This document shows, in pieces, positions 21,360 to 33,250 of a DNA stretch of 64,000 nucleotides (position 1 is the first letter of the stretch; each line of letters opens with the position of its first letter). Location: assembly GCA_015143295.1 (NCBI GenBank), contig CM026571.1, positions 28,796,505-28,860,504 of the forward strand, read 5' to 3'. This DNA comes from Tetracentron sinense (Eukaryota; Streptophyta; Magnoliopsida; Trochodendrales; Trochodendraceae). The position numbers and the translations under genes were made by a program. The notes below the pieces were generated by a model. The model did not search any database. It was not told where the DNA came from and worked only from the letters and a program-made list of their open reading frames with translations.

Positions 21360-24300
21360 ATGTGTAGGTATGCTTCAAGTCAAGAACTTCCAAGACAACA
21401 TGATTCTTGGACAGTGGATGCTCAAGGCATATGACCGGGAACAAAGAGCTATTTGCATCAATCACTCCAAAGGATGGCGGTCATGTGACATTTGGAGACA
21501 ATGCTAAAGGGAAGATCATTGGCATAGGTAACATTGGTAAGAATAAATATGTTTATATTGAGAATGTACTACTTGTTGATGGCCTTCAACATAATCTCAT
21601 TAGTATTAGTCAACTTTGTGATAAGGAATTGAATATTTCATTTAAGTCAAATATCTGCTTGATTAAGGATAACGACAATCTAAATACTTTTTTTGTAGCA
21701 CATAAAAATGAAAATGTTTATAACTTAGATTTTGATGAACTAAAATCTCAAAACATGATGTGCTTTTCTGCTATAGATGAAGCAAGTTGGCTATGGCATA
21801 GTAGACTATGACATGCTAGTATGGATCTTTTGTCTAAACTCTCTAAAAATGAATTAGTTAAAGGATTACCTAACACTAAGTTTATTAAAGACAAAATCTG
21901 CGATGCTTGCCAACTTGAAAATAAAATAAAATCCTAATTCAAATCCAAGAAAATAATTTCTACCACTGGGCTTTTAGAACTTTTACATATGGATCTTTTT
22001 AGTCCAATTGAAGTAGCTAGCCTAGCTGGAAAAATTTATGCATTTGTAATTGTGGATGATTTTTCTAGGTACTCTTAGGTACTATTTCTCTCTCATAAAA
22101 ATGAAGCACCTTCTCTATTTAAAAAATTTTGTAAAAGAATTCAAAATGAAAAGGTTATTCTATTAACAACATAAGAAGTGATAGAGGAGGAGGATTTAAA
22201 AATAAAGAGCTTGAATTATTTTGTGATGAAAATGGATTTAATCATAACTTTTCAGCACCTAGAACTCCACAATAAAATGGTATAATAGAAAGGAAGAACA
22301 GATCTCTTCAAGAAATAGCAAGAACAATGCTTAATGTAAATAAATTACCTAATTATTTTTGGGTTGAAGCTATTAACACTTCATAATATGTAATTAATAG
22401 AGTTGTTATAAGGAACAAGTTAAAAAAAACTCCCTATGAGCTTTATAATGGAAGAATTCCTAATATAAGTTATTTTAAGGTATTTGGATGTAAATGCTTT
22501 ATACTTAATGATAAACAACATCTTAAGAAATTTGAAGCAAAATCAGTAGAAGGAATTTTCTTAGGATACTCTACTAATAGCAAAGCTTATAGAGTGTTTA
22601 ATAAGAAATCATTAATTGTTGAAGAATCAATTCATTTAGTTTTTGATGAATCAAATCCACTTAACAAAATTAATACTAATATTGATGATGAAGCCGAAAA
22701 TCTTCCAAAAGAATTATTCAACTTAGAAATCAACATAGAAAATAAAGATGATCAAGAAAAAGAAAAATCAGGTGATAAATCCATTAAAACAGATAATGTA
22801 GAAGAAATTGAAGATGAAGAATCCTATCAACTACCTAAAGCTTGGAAATTAATAAAAGATTATCCTAAGGATCTAATACTTGGTAATATGGAACAAGGGG
22901 TTAGAACAAGAAGAAATCTAATGAACCTTGCATTCCTAAGTCAAATTGAACCTAAAAATGCCTTTGAAGCTATTAAAAATGAATCTTGGGGCATTGCTAT
23001 GCAAGAAGAATTAAATCAATTTGATAGAAACCAAGTTTGGAATCTAGTACTTAAACCAAATGATAAATCTATAATTGGTACAAAATGGGTTTTCAGAAAT
23101 AAAAAGGATGAAAATGGGAATGTAGTTAAAAATAAAGCAAAACTAGTAGCTCAAGGTTACAACCAAGAAGAGTGGATAGACTATGATGAAACATTTGCCC
23201 CTGTTGCTAGACTATAAGCTATAAGAATGCTACTTGCATTTGCTAGTCATAAAGAATTTAAATTATATCAAATGGATGTAAAAAGTGAATTTATAAATGG
23301 GTATATTAATGAAGAAGTTTATGTAAATCAACCTCCTTATTTTGAAAATCATAAATTCCTTAATCATGTATTTAAACTAACCAAGGCCTTATATGGATTA
23401 AAGCAAGCTCCAAGAGCTTGGTATGAAAGGCTAAGCAATTTCGTAATTGAAAATAGGTTTACAAGGGGTAAAATTGATACAACCTTATTCATAATGACCA
23501 AAGATAATGATATGCTAATTATTTAAATCTATGTAGATGACATCATATTTGGATCATCAAATGAATCTCTTTGTAAAATGTTTGCTAAAACTATGCAAAA
23601 AGAACTTGAAATGAGCATGATAGGTGAACTAACATTCTTTTTAGAACTTCAAATAAAGCAAACCAAACAAGGAACATTTGTTAATCAAGCTAAATATACT
23701 AAAGAATTACTTAAAAAGTTTGGAATGGAAAATACTAAAATAATGGATACTCCTATGAGTCCATCAACCAAACTCGATAAGGATGAAAAAGGAAAAGGTG
23801 TTGATAAAAAACTCTATAGAGGCATCATTGGAAGTCTTTTGTATCTTACCACAAGTAGACCAGACATTATGTTCAATGTTTGCATTTTTGCAAGATTCCA
23901 ATCCTCTCCAAAACAATCTCACTTAACTGCTGTAAAAAGAATTTTCAGATATCTACTTGGAACAATTAATTTAGGCCTATGGTATCCAAAAGACACTAAC
24001 TTAGATCTAATAATCTATTCAGATGCAGACTTTGCTGGATGCAAAGTAGATAGAAAAAGCACTAGTGGAACTTGTTACTTTTTAGGACATTCTCTTGTTT
24101 CATGGTTTAGTAAGAAACAAATCAGTGACCTTATCCACAGCTGAAGCTGAGTATATGGCAGCCGGTCTTTGATGTGCTCAAACTCTCTACATGAAACAAC
24201 AACTAAAAGATTTTAAACTTACTTATACTAAAATTCCTATTAAGTGTGATAACACAAGTGCAATCTGTATGACTAAGAATCTTATTCAATACTCAAAGAC

Positions 24301-24475
24301 TAAACACATAGAAATAAGATATCATTTTATTAGAGATCATGTGCAAAATAGAAATGTTATCTTGGAATTTGTGGATACAATTAATCAACTTGCTGATATT
24401 TTCACCAAACCTCTACAATCTGATAGGTTTAGTGCTTTGAGAAGAGAATTGGGTATGCTGATCTTAGTGAGCTGA
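21360..24475 (+). pseudogene. Sirevirus pol pseudogene
   Basis: In order: aspartic protease (DSGCSRHMTG at 21410), integrase zinc region (LWHSRL, CDAC) and core (HMDLFSP, VDDFSR, then SAPRTP), RT with YVDD at 23530-23541, and RNase H through to ADIFTKPL at about 24390-24413. Broken by stops (for example at 21809, 22384, 23215 and 23524) and by frameshifts near 22165 and 24120. The RT and RNase H blocks are otherwise well preserved. It follows gag directly, as in a single gag-pol transcription unit. Confidence 0.93.
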
Positions 24476-24657
24476 TCGAATGATCAAAAGTAATCAAAAT
24501 TTAAAATCCTTGAATCAATTTATTCATAACTTGTTTGATTACATGGTAAAATGATTTGAATGCCTTATGATGATTTTAGATGCCTTAGTGAACCAATAAT
24601 TTTAAAGAAAATAGCTAAAATAATTTCAAGTAAAATCAGTTCTTCAAATTCAGGACT

Positions 24658-24887
24658 GAATTCGGTGACGAATTCAATTTGGAATTTGATTTCAACGACG
24701 AATCCTTGAGCGATATGGAAAACAGAATGTTTTATGTACCCTCTTCGATGACGAATCTGGAAAATTTCTCTATTTCGTCGACGAAGTCAATCCGAAATTA
24801 AAGACATTAGGGTTCCTAACTCAATTTCGGTGATGAATTCAGGGACGAATCCCATTTCGGCGACAAATTGAGTCATGAGTATAAATA
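24658..24887 (+). promoter_or_regulatory. Internal promoter-like module before the third Sirevirus ORF
   Basis: Between pol and the third ORF lie about six words of the same palindrome type as the LTR array. They start at 24658, 24688, 24741, 24771, about 24823 and 24853 (for example GAATTCGGTGACGAATTC). A TATAAATA box follows at 24880. The downstream ATG is at 25006, leaving a leader of roughly 100 bp. This mirrors the LTR order of palindromes, TATA, leader. It suggests an internal promoter for the third ORF; no transcript evidence is available. Confidence 0.6.
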
Positions 24888-27203
24888 GTAACCCCCAAAT
24901 CTGAATATTTTCAAACCTAATCTTTCCCTCCATAATTCCTATTCTATTGCTCGTGCAACCTTCTTTCTTCCAAAACCCAGCAAATCTTTCCAAATTTCTC
25001 AGAAAATGCCTCCAAGAATGAAGAATGCATCAATAGAGCCACCAAAGAAAAAATCAAGAACTGACAAAGGGAAGGAACCAGCCTCAAGTTCAACTCCAGT
25101 CCCGGTGAAGTTCAAGGAAGCAAAATTTGAGAAGTTATTCAAATAAAATTTCTTATCTCGCTCCCCTCTGTACGATAAAGTTGTCAATTTCGTTAGTTTT
25201 GATGTCTATGGGCTAGAACCCATAAAAACCCTTTTCTCTGCCCTAAAATGGGATAAATTTCTTGAGTCTAACGAACTTATGTTTCCTGAGTTAGTTAAAC
25301 TCTTCTACACCTATTTCCATTTCAATCAATCTGAATCTCTCATTACTTCATTTGTCTTAGGTAAAAACATTTCTTTTCATTTAAATCAATTGCCCTCAAT
25401 TTTGAAAATTCCTCAGTGCTCCATACAAACTTTTGTGAATGGTCAGTGGACTAGTCATGAGGGATTTGATGTGATTGAAATACTAAAAATGATGTGCATA
25501 AACCAAGAATTCTCCACCTCTTTTCAACCTAAGGTTAAAGACCTTACCCTCACAGCTAGACTCATTCACCATATAATAACCTATAACCTAGTTCCTAGGG
25601 TTGGTGGTAGGGAGTATCTCACCTACTTTGATGTATTTCTCATGTGGTGCATCCTAACCACCACCCCCATTGATCTCTCTTACATCATTGTCCATTGTAT
25701 GGATGATGCATTTAAGAGAAAATCAGGATGTCTCCCTTTTGGTCAGGCCCTGACTAAAATCGTTAAACATTTCAATGTTTCCCTATCATTTCAAACAGAT
25801 TTTGTCACCCCTGATGATTCCTCCATTTATAGCAAGGCAACCATTCAAAGAATGGGCTATACCTAGAATGACACCCAGAAGGTTTGGACTCCCAAACCCT
25901 CTGCCTCTTAGTCCTCCTCCCTTCCTTCTGGTACTCCAGCACCTATCCCTACTCCTTCTATGCCTAGTTCTGCTCCCTCTCCATCTATCCCTACCTCTTC
26001 AGCTGCACCCACAGTAGAGCATCAGGCTGAGCAGCAACCAGAGTCAGCACCAGAGGTAGAACCCTAGGTTGAGCAGCAGCCCATTTCTATTGGATCAAAG
26101 GACCCTCAGGGTGAGCAGCACCCTAGAAAGGAGATGCCGGATTGGTCTGATTTTGTGATACTGAGGAAATACCTGAGAGCTCTCACAGATAGGTGTCCCC
26201 TCACTTTGAGGACCCTGATCATTTCTATGAGGTGTCCAGTGGGCCAGTAGCTTCAGAGGAGCATTTGAGTATCATGGCAGGGAAAATTGCCTCCATGTCA
26301 TCAAGCTTGGAGACTTTTCAGCTAGAAATGAGGTTGAGCCAATAGGCCTTTCAAGAGGAGATGAAAGCTTCCTTGCTCTCCTTCATGGCTGAGACAAGGG
26401 AAAGCCTTGCTGCCATTCAGTTCAAATTAAGGAAAAACCTTCAGAACCTCCAGTCAACTACTCTCTCCCAACTTGCAGCTCTTGAGACTAAGATGAGCAA
26501 AGTCCCCAAGGTAGTCCAGTCCTCTCTAGCCACGGTTCATAATGATCTTAGAGAGTGTTCAGATGCCACCTACTCTGTCTTAGGGACAGTTAACATGGAT
26601 GCATCAGTCACCAAAGATAGAGTTGACTCTGTGTCTTCTTTCCTTCATAGATTGGGGGTAGAACAATCAGAAGAAAGTATCACAATGGAGAAGGTCACTA
26701 AGTCAATCCAAGGACTAGTAGAATCCTCAGCTCTTCAGTTGAAGACTCAAGGCAAGCTTCTTCTGGATATGGCAGAGCATGATTCCATATCTGCCTCCAT
26801 TACTTTGCAGGCCACTGATGAGTTGAAGAAGATGAATAATTTTCTGGTTAGCTTGGCTAGTGGAGCCACTCCTTCTCAACCTCCCTCTCAAGCTCCTTCT
26901 GTCGTGACCCAAAACCCACCCTAGGAGTTAGAGTGAACTTTGGACGACTAATCATGGATTACATGACTTGCTTGACAAACCAACCTGCAAAAACCCACAG
27001 AGCATATACAATAGAGGATATAAACAGCGGAAACATACTCTAACATAGCACAGCGGAAGATTAACAAACCTCTATGTATATACATACTTAAATCCAAGTT
27101 TACACAATAAGGAATCCATAAGAAAGTGCGGACATGCCCGCCAAAATACATAAATCTAACTCTCATCTCACCCACAGCTAATCCACTCAGAATCTAACAC
27201 CAC

Positions 27204-27323
27204 CTACTGATAACCCTCTATGGGAGGTTCCTCCAAAGGCTCCTCGACGTACTCCTCCTCCACCCATGGACCAGGAGCACAAACATCAAATGGAGCAGCA
27301 GCTCCCTCATAACCTGCCGACAT
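27204..27323 (-). CDS. Conserved 39-residue LTR mini-ORF in the solo LTR
   Basis: Same frame, start and length as the mini-ORF at 12164-12283, with the APFDVCAPGPWVEEEYVEEP core identical. Ser becomes Tyr at residue 5 and Val becomes Ile near the end. It stays open although the surrounding LTR has diverged much more. Coding status is unproven. Confidence 0.45.
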   Translation of the reverse strand: MSAGYEGAAAPFDVCAPGPWVEEEYVEEPLEEPPIEGYQ

Positions 27324-27639
27324 AAGAAGTACGGCTGAGCATGGAATACTCAGCGGGTACTAAATACTAACCAACAATTATAGCATAACAATGGCAATGC
27401 ATAATCAAGAGCAATTCATATATGTCAGGCAGAAACAATTCATATCATACAAGGAAGTAAAGCAATTTATAATCATGCTTGTATTTCGTAGAAAGCCGAT
27501 GAAACCCCTTGAAAACATCGTGCACTTGACTTGGCTTGAAATATCTCTTCGTACTTGAAAGCTTGTCTTGTCTATCTTGCTCGATTCTTGTATGTCGTGT
27601 CTTGTCATGCATGTCATGCGTGCTTGCTTGTGATCATGT

Positions 27640-27830
27640 AACTTGTGAGATGCACTTGTGAGATGTACTTGTGAGATGCGCTTGTGAGATGCCTTGAGAG
27701 GGAAGGGAGACCCTTCTTTATGCAATGCACTTGAGAGGGAAGGGAGACCCTTCTTCATGATATGTATGTACTTGCGAGGGAAGGGAGGCCCTTCTTCATG
27801 TTATGCACTTGTGAGTGAGGGGAGACCCCT
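27640..27830. repeat. Tandem repeats in the minus-strand solo LTR
   Basis: Short copies of ACTTGTGAGATG (about 27645-27690), then about four copies of GAGAGGGAAGGGAGACCC followed by TTCTTCATG (about 27697-27830). They occupy the place of the unrelated minisatellites at 11551-11877 in the other family A LTR. Confidence 0.7.
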
Positions 27831-28770
27831 CATGTAATGTTGGTTCTTGTCTTCTTGTGAAAAGCGAGGTAAAACATATCATAGGATATGTCCCACCTCT
27901 AACCATGTTCTTGAAAACCTCGATAAATCATGTCATGCATGCCGTGCTCGTGGGAACCGTGTACATACTTGCATTCAAATTTAAAGATGACATTTGGGTA
28001 ATTTCACAACACATATAGCATCAAAGATTGAGCAATGTAATATTCGTAGCATTTTTGGGAAAGCAGGCAACACAGTATCATAGGCCCTAGCAATATTCAG
28101 AATTTATTAGGCATGCACTTACTAATTTACAGCTCACTTTATTCACCTTGGCATTTCATCAAACATGGTGTGTTCATTATGGATTTACCCCACAACATGC
28201 TTTTCTAGATGGATTTTACTCAAATCATACATGTATATTCATTATTGGAACAATGCCCTTCCCCATTTGTTCATCACACAACCATTGGCATCCAATCGCC
28301 CATTCCATCTCCATTCACCATTCACCATTTACCATTCATCCATCTCATAGCACATGTGAAAATGAAAGAAAATAAAGAGAAAAGAAGGGGAAAGAGGAAC
28401 TATAACTAGGAGGGTAGTAAGAAGTACCGACCTTGATTAGATGAGGAAGAAATCCCTCTTCCAAACGACTGTGAGTTGCTGCCCTAGCTTGGAACACGAG
28501 CTTTGCACGAGCTTGAGCCGAGATCTTGAAGAAAACGGGCTTGAGGTTGATCTAGGGTTTCAAAACCCCTTTGATTTCTCTCCAAAATGGAAACCCTAGG
28601 TTGGAATCGCCTTCTCCCCTTTCTCCTATTCTCTCAAACTCTCTAAGTGTCGAATGATGCCCTAAAGGCTCGGGTCAAACTCTTAAGGTAAGAGTGGACT
28701 GACCAAAAGACCCTAATACCCTTACTGAAATTTCTGAAAAAAAAACGCGAGGACCGTGAATAGTGTCAAA

Positions 28771-28968
28771 CACGTTGTGCTGTGAACAGTGCCAAACACG
28801 TTGTGCTGTGAACAGTGCTGAACACGTTGTGCTGTGAACAGTGCCACACACGTTGTGCTGTGAACAGTGCTGAACACGTTGTGCTGTGAACAGTGCCACA
28901 CACGTTGTGCTGTGAACAGCGCCAACTCGTTGTGCAGTGAATAGTGCCAACTCGTTGTGCTGTGTGAA
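28771..28968. repeat. 26-bp tandem array, about eight copies
   Basis: Unit CACGTTGTGCTGTGAACAGT plus six variable bases that alternate between GCCAAA/GCCACA and GCTGAA, giving a 52-bp higher-order pattern. The last two copies are diverged. It lies where the palindrome array sits in the related LTR at 10463-10650. Because the unit has no stop codon on the minus strand, all three minus frames stay open; this is not evidence for a protein. Confidence 0.85.
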
Positions 28969-29698
28969 GGGTGCCGAGCCCATTGTTACGTTGTGTCGTG
29001 CATAGTGCTGAACTTGTAGTCCGTTGTCTTATGTACAACGTGCCGGTTGTGCAGTACAACGTACACGTCGTCTGCTGCAAGACGTAACCGTTGTCTGTTG
29101 CACAACGCACCCGTTGTCTGTGCATTGTCTGTGCCTTATCAGAGCACGTTGCCCGAGCTACTTCCTTAGCGCATAACCGAGCTACGTCCTTAGCGCCTTC
29201 CGAGCTACGATTGCCTGTAGGTCCAGACTGTTTTGGCCATATCTCTTGACTCGTTCATCCGATTTTGACGATTCAACTTGCGTTGTGTTCGTACTTCGAA
29301 AAGGAACATTTCTGACATTTCAAAATTTCAAAATTCTTCCTTATTTATTAATTTTACCTCTTAAAAAGGAAAAATGACAACGATAGTGTCATGTATTAAC
29401 TGTAAAAAGGTCCGGGGCTCTACACCTTCTTCTTCCAAATGCAAGAGACCAATGAAGGTAACCCCTTCCAAAAGGGGTCAGTCTAAAGATTCTCCTATCA
29501 TCACCCTTCCTTCTAACTCAGATACCACCTCCTCTTCCTCAGACTCCCCTGATGACTCTCCTCCCTTTCCTGACCTTGAAGATCCAGCTGAGCAATCAGA
29601 TGATGTGCTCAAAAAGGTTGCAGACCTCATCAAAAAGCAAAAAGCAAAAGGGTTGTAATTGTATTTAAGATCTTTAATCTTTTTTTTGATAATGACAT

Positions 29699-30190
29699 AG
29701 GGGGAGAAAAATGTGAGGAAAACATGATTCAATGAATGTAATACAAATTTGATTAAAATTTGATTGTGTGAGAAATGATATATTTTTTGCATCTTTAGGA
29801 GTATATACAAATTTGATTCCTATTTTGACATCTTAATTCCTTATACTTTGAGAAATGATATATTTTTTGCATCTTTGGCAGTATATACAAATTTGATTCC
29901 TATTTTGACATCTTAATTCTTTATCCTTGACTAATCTATCTTGATCCAATATATTATGAAAAGAAATTAATTTTGAAACTTATCTTTGTGCAACTTCTCT
30001 TGGTATTTAAACAAGGTGATATATCCTTCAAATCACCATAAATATGCATCTAAATAACAACTACAATTATTATTTTATAATGCATATGTTTAGGGGGAGC
30101 TTACCTCAAAGCTTTCATGAAAAACATGTTGTGAAAGGGAGCTTAACCCCATTTCATTACATTGTTATGTCATCATCAAAAAGGGGGAGA
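29699..30190 (+). other. Sirevirus 3' untranslated region with several polypurine tracts
   Basis: AGGGGGAG-type tracts occur at 29699-29710, 30092-30099 and 30178-30190; the last abuts the 3' LTR. Multiple polypurine tracts are a known Sirevirus trait. An 80-bp unit is tandemly duplicated at 29769-29848 and 29849-29928 (starting TGAGAAATGATATATTTTTT). Confidence 0.75.
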
Positions 30191-30191
30191 T

Positions 30192-31687
30192 TGTTAGCCT
30201 CAGGGTTACAACCATGAGTACCCTTAATAATTTTGATAATAACATAATAATGAAATGAAAATATTGGTACTAATAATCTTGTTTAAGTGCTTGAACATTT
30301 CAGAAGATAAAGTTAATAGCACTCCAATCATGAAAAATGATGGAAATTACCCAAGAGGAAGTTCAACTCAATGTACACAAGAAGAAGAGCCAAAACCAGA
30401 CAATAGTCCAAGTTGGGTCCACTGAAGACAAAAGGCAAAATCACAAGACCTCTGTCAAGCCTAGTCCATCTCTCAACAATTCAAATGTATTTTTCTTCGA
30501 AGAATTCATAAGACTTATGTAAAAAGTCCTCAAAAGAAGGGTAAGTTGAAAAGCTCAAGAACCACAGATTGACCATAGGAGCCTAGGACATCCTTTGAAA
30601 TCAATTTAAGGCCCTAATGGATCATAAAAATATGATAAAAAGATAGCTAATTGACCTATGAAATCTATCTCATACCTTTAGTCTGGTCCAAATCAGAATT
30701 CAGAATTTTTACTCTGAATTTGTCGACGAATTATCTGGGTAGATTGAATTCGGCAACGAAGTCATGATAGAATTTTTGAAATTCAATTCTATCTCATGAA
30801 TTCGTCGACGAAATCTTTGGTTGGGCTAAATTCGGCGACAAGGTCATTACAGGATTTTTTAGAATTCAATTCTTTCTTTTGAATTCGACGACGAACTCTA
30901 GTGGAACTCCACTTCGTCGACAAAATCATGTCTAAAACTGAAAAATCATTGTAACGGCTAATTTGCAACGAACATAAAAGCATTTAATGCTTCCCCAACG
31001 ACACTATTGGATCAAATGCTATAAAAGGAATTCATTTATGAACAAATAACAACCTTTGATCACAGCAATAACTCCCATTGATCACTCATTCATTGCTATT
31101 GATTTTCACTCACTCTCATACTTAGAAAATCCCCAAAAATCTCTCTTGAGTTGATTCAACTCCTATTTCCTTTGAGAGACTTTATTAGAATCTGTATTTC
31201 ACTCTTATCCAGCTCATTTAAGGAGCTTTCAATTCGAATTTTCAATCCAAAACTCATTTATTGAGGTCAGTCAAGAATTCAAGATTCTTGCACTGAAGTT
31301 GTTGCTTCAGTTTTCTCAAGAGAGGGTTGTGCTCTTGAAAGGCTTTAGCTCGGCCTAAAGGAGAGTTTGTTACGGTGTCATCTCAACCTGTAAGAGAGAT
31401 TGAAAGGGTTTGGACTCCACCCGTGAAGGAGTTGTGCGATTAAGGAATCATGGTGAATCCTCTAGCTGAAAGCTGAGGCGGGGAGTAGGCTGGTTTGCTG
31501 AACCTCGTAAACAAATCTTGAGTTTGCACTCTCCTTATCTCTTCTCCCTTTCTTTTAATATTCTATTGTTTTAGCTTGTTGCATATTTTATTTTATTCCG
31601 CTTATTGAACTTGTAGTTCATAATTTTAAATCTGCCTTAGACCTTATTCCCCCCCCCCCCTCCTTTAGGGTCATTACCTGGCCAACA
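30192..31687 (+). mobile_element. Sirevirus 3' LTR
   Basis: Same ends as the 5' LTR and nearly the same length. Six palindrome words lie between about 30716 and 30927, and TATAAAA follows near 31020. Followed directly by the target duplication TGTGA. Confidence 0.95.
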
Positions 31688-31881
31688 TGTGAATATTACT
31701 CAAGTGTGGTTTTGTACACTAATGGGCCTTATGTTAATATACGTGTTTGGATTTATGGCGTGCATGTTCTAAATAGGTCAGTAGATGCTTAAGGACTGTG
31801 TTTAAGCATAAAAGAGTGTTAGAATTGGATTGAAGAAGATTCAAGTAGTGAAAACAAGGTTTTACAGCAAAACAGGGGATC

Positions 31882-32130
31882 ACCGATCGCTCAGTTATAA
31901 CCTCCAATTGACCGGTCTTCTACCGATCACTCGGTAGCTATCGATCGGTTAACTTTTTTGTATGGAGAAAAATTCCAGAGAGGGTGTTTTCAACCGATCT
32001 CTCGGTTGAAACCACCGATCGACCGGTAAGTCACCGATCGCTCGGTCTGTACCACCGATCGATCGGTCATACGCAGATTTTCTTCATAAAGGGTGTTTAA
32101 GACTTTAGCCACTATCCTTTGCCTATATAA
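31882..32130 (+). promoter_or_regulatory. LTR promoter: palindrome array plus TATA box (family B)
   Basis: About eight words near ACCGATCGATCGGT: 31882, 31904 (weak), 31922, 31938 (partial), 31993, 32014, 32033 and 32054; the last is perfect. TATATAA lies at 32124. Same architecture as family A but with a different palindrome. A donor-like AAG|GTAGAT follows at 32334. Confidence 0.65.
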
Positions 32131-32910
32131 GGGCTAGGTTCATGCCTTAGGGTTTCAAAAACCCTTTGTGCCCTATTTTGAGAGCTTTTGAAGAGGAAGA
32201 AGGAGGGAGCTAGGTGTTGCTCAAGCTTGAAGGAACTCAAGATCCTTACATTCCTTTGGTGTTTCTTGACAAAGAATTCAACGTTCTCACTTGTCTCAAG
32301 CTTTTTGGAATCAAAATCACTTATTTCACCAAGGTAGATACACTCTACTACCAATCTTGTGATATTATTAGATGCCATAGGTTTCTCTTCTCATTCTATA
32401 CTAAATGTATATATTGATTTGTATGGTGTGAAAGGTTGTTGCTATGCTTGGATGTAAGCTATCATTATTATGCACTCTATGTGTTTATGTAAATGTCTCT
32501 AAGGGTTTTGGGTGTTTAAATATGCTAGTACTGTCATATGCTCATATGCTCGAATTTCTCGCATGAACCGGTGTTTTCTAAGTATTTCTCAAAGTTACAA
32601 AAAAGGGGTTTTTGGAACAAATGACTTATATGAACGATTCTAAGCAAATCTATGATATCTCTAAGACTGGTTCGCAAGCTCTAAGAATCATGATACACTC
32701 ACAAGAACTCTATGATAATGTCTAAGATCGTCTCACAAGCTCAAAAGGATCATACATGAAATTGCTCTAAGATCTCTATGTTTTACTCTATGGATATGCT
32801 CTACGGTATTGCTCTATGACTCTACGGATCATAAATGACTCTAAGAAACTCCATGAACTCTATGAACTCACAAGAACTCACAAGGCTATGATTATCGCTT
32901 GACTCAAACG

Positions 32911-32948
32911 GGTTTTGGTTTTGGTTTTGGTTTTGGTTTTGGTTTTGG
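32911..32948 (+). repeat. GGTTTT hexamer repeat
   Basis: Six perfect GGTTTT units in the middle of the family B LTR, in the putative intron region. Confidence 0.95.
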
Positions 32949-33106
32949 ATCTCATCTTACATGCTAGTTCATGGTTTCCACGCTTTGACATGTTTTAAGG
33001 ATTTCATTCTCCATGATTCGTATGCTCTATGTTATTATTGCTTTATTGTTAGTAGTTTGTATATGCTGAGTATTTCATGCTCAGTCGATAGTTGTTATCA
33101 TCGGCA

Positions 33107-33250
33107 GGTGCTCGGGCTCCTTTTGATTTGTGTGGCACAGAGCCTTGGGTAGAGGAGGAGTACTTCGACCCGGAGTCTTCCATGGATCACTACCAGGACG
33201 ATGGTTCATTAGATAGGTGTCGTGACTTCGATTCTATTGATCGACAGTAG
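33107..33250 (+). CDS. Conserved LTR mini-ORF (family B)
   Basis: From the GGCAG|GT junction the frame reads GARAPFDLCGTEPWVEEEYF and stays open for 47 codons to the TAG at 33248. It shares phase and the APFD, PWVEEEY and YQ features with the family A mini-ORF, although the nucleotide sequence has diverged. There is no ATG just upstream in frame, so translation would need splicing or fusion to another start. Confidence 0.35.
   Translation, partial: GARAPFDLCGTEPWVEEEYFDPESSMDHYQDDGSLDRCRDFDSIDRQ

Larger units (their letters stand above)
26900..29424 (-). mobile_element. Gypsy solo LTR, family A, minus strand, TSD CCTTC
   Basis: On the minus strand it starts TGTAGAGCCCCGGAC (29424) and ends GGGTTTTGGGTCACGACA (26900). 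CCTTC flanks both ends (26895-26899 and 29425-29429). It matches the LTR at 10236-12582 over the ends, the CGAGCCTTTAGGG block and the mini-ORF region. It differs sharply in the promoter region, where a 26-bp array replaces the palindromes. It sits inside the third Sirevirus ORF and is therefore the youngest layer of the stack. Confidence 0.95.
25006..29658 (+). pseudogene. Sirevirus third ORF (putative plant transposon-protein domain, coiled coil), split by a solo LTR
   Basis: Starts MPPRMKNASIEPPKKKSRTD at 25006. One stop (25144) interrupts it before a block at about 25250-25860 (FPELVKLFYTYF, LTARLIHHIITYNLVPR, YFDVFLMWCIL). I associate that block with the putative plant transposon-protein domain found in extra ORFs of plant retroelements. 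Next come a proline/glutamine-rich stretch with stops, a frame change near 26150-26200, and a coiled-coil-like region (26270-26860). The Gypsy solo LTR 26900-29424 interrupts the frame. Its far side (29425-29658) resumes in the same frame as an acidic serine-rich tail. The function of such ORFs is unknown; an envelope-like role has been suggested for some Sireviruses, but nothing here proves it. Confidence 0.75.
18097..31687 (+). mobile_element. Complete Sirevirus (Ty1/copia, SIRE/Maximus type), TSD TGTGA
   Basis: Two LTRs of nearly equal length (18097-19593, 1497 bp; 30192-31687, 1496 bp) start TGTTAGCCTCAGGG and end ACCTGGCCAACA. TGTGA flanks the element at 18092-18096 and 31688-31692. Inside are a primer binding site for initiator tRNA-Met, gag with a zinc knuckle and the WVPKG repeats seen in Sireviruses, pol, a third ORF, and several polypurine tracts. 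All ORFs are broken. Without the nested solo LTR the element is about 11.1 kb. Confidence 0.95.

Noticed and set aside
28675..29125. Long overlapping open frames on the minus strand (rich in QHNVC/STTC repeats)
   Set aside because: They are produced by a 26-bp tandem repeat without stops; since 26 is not a multiple of three, all three frames stay open. No independent coding signal.
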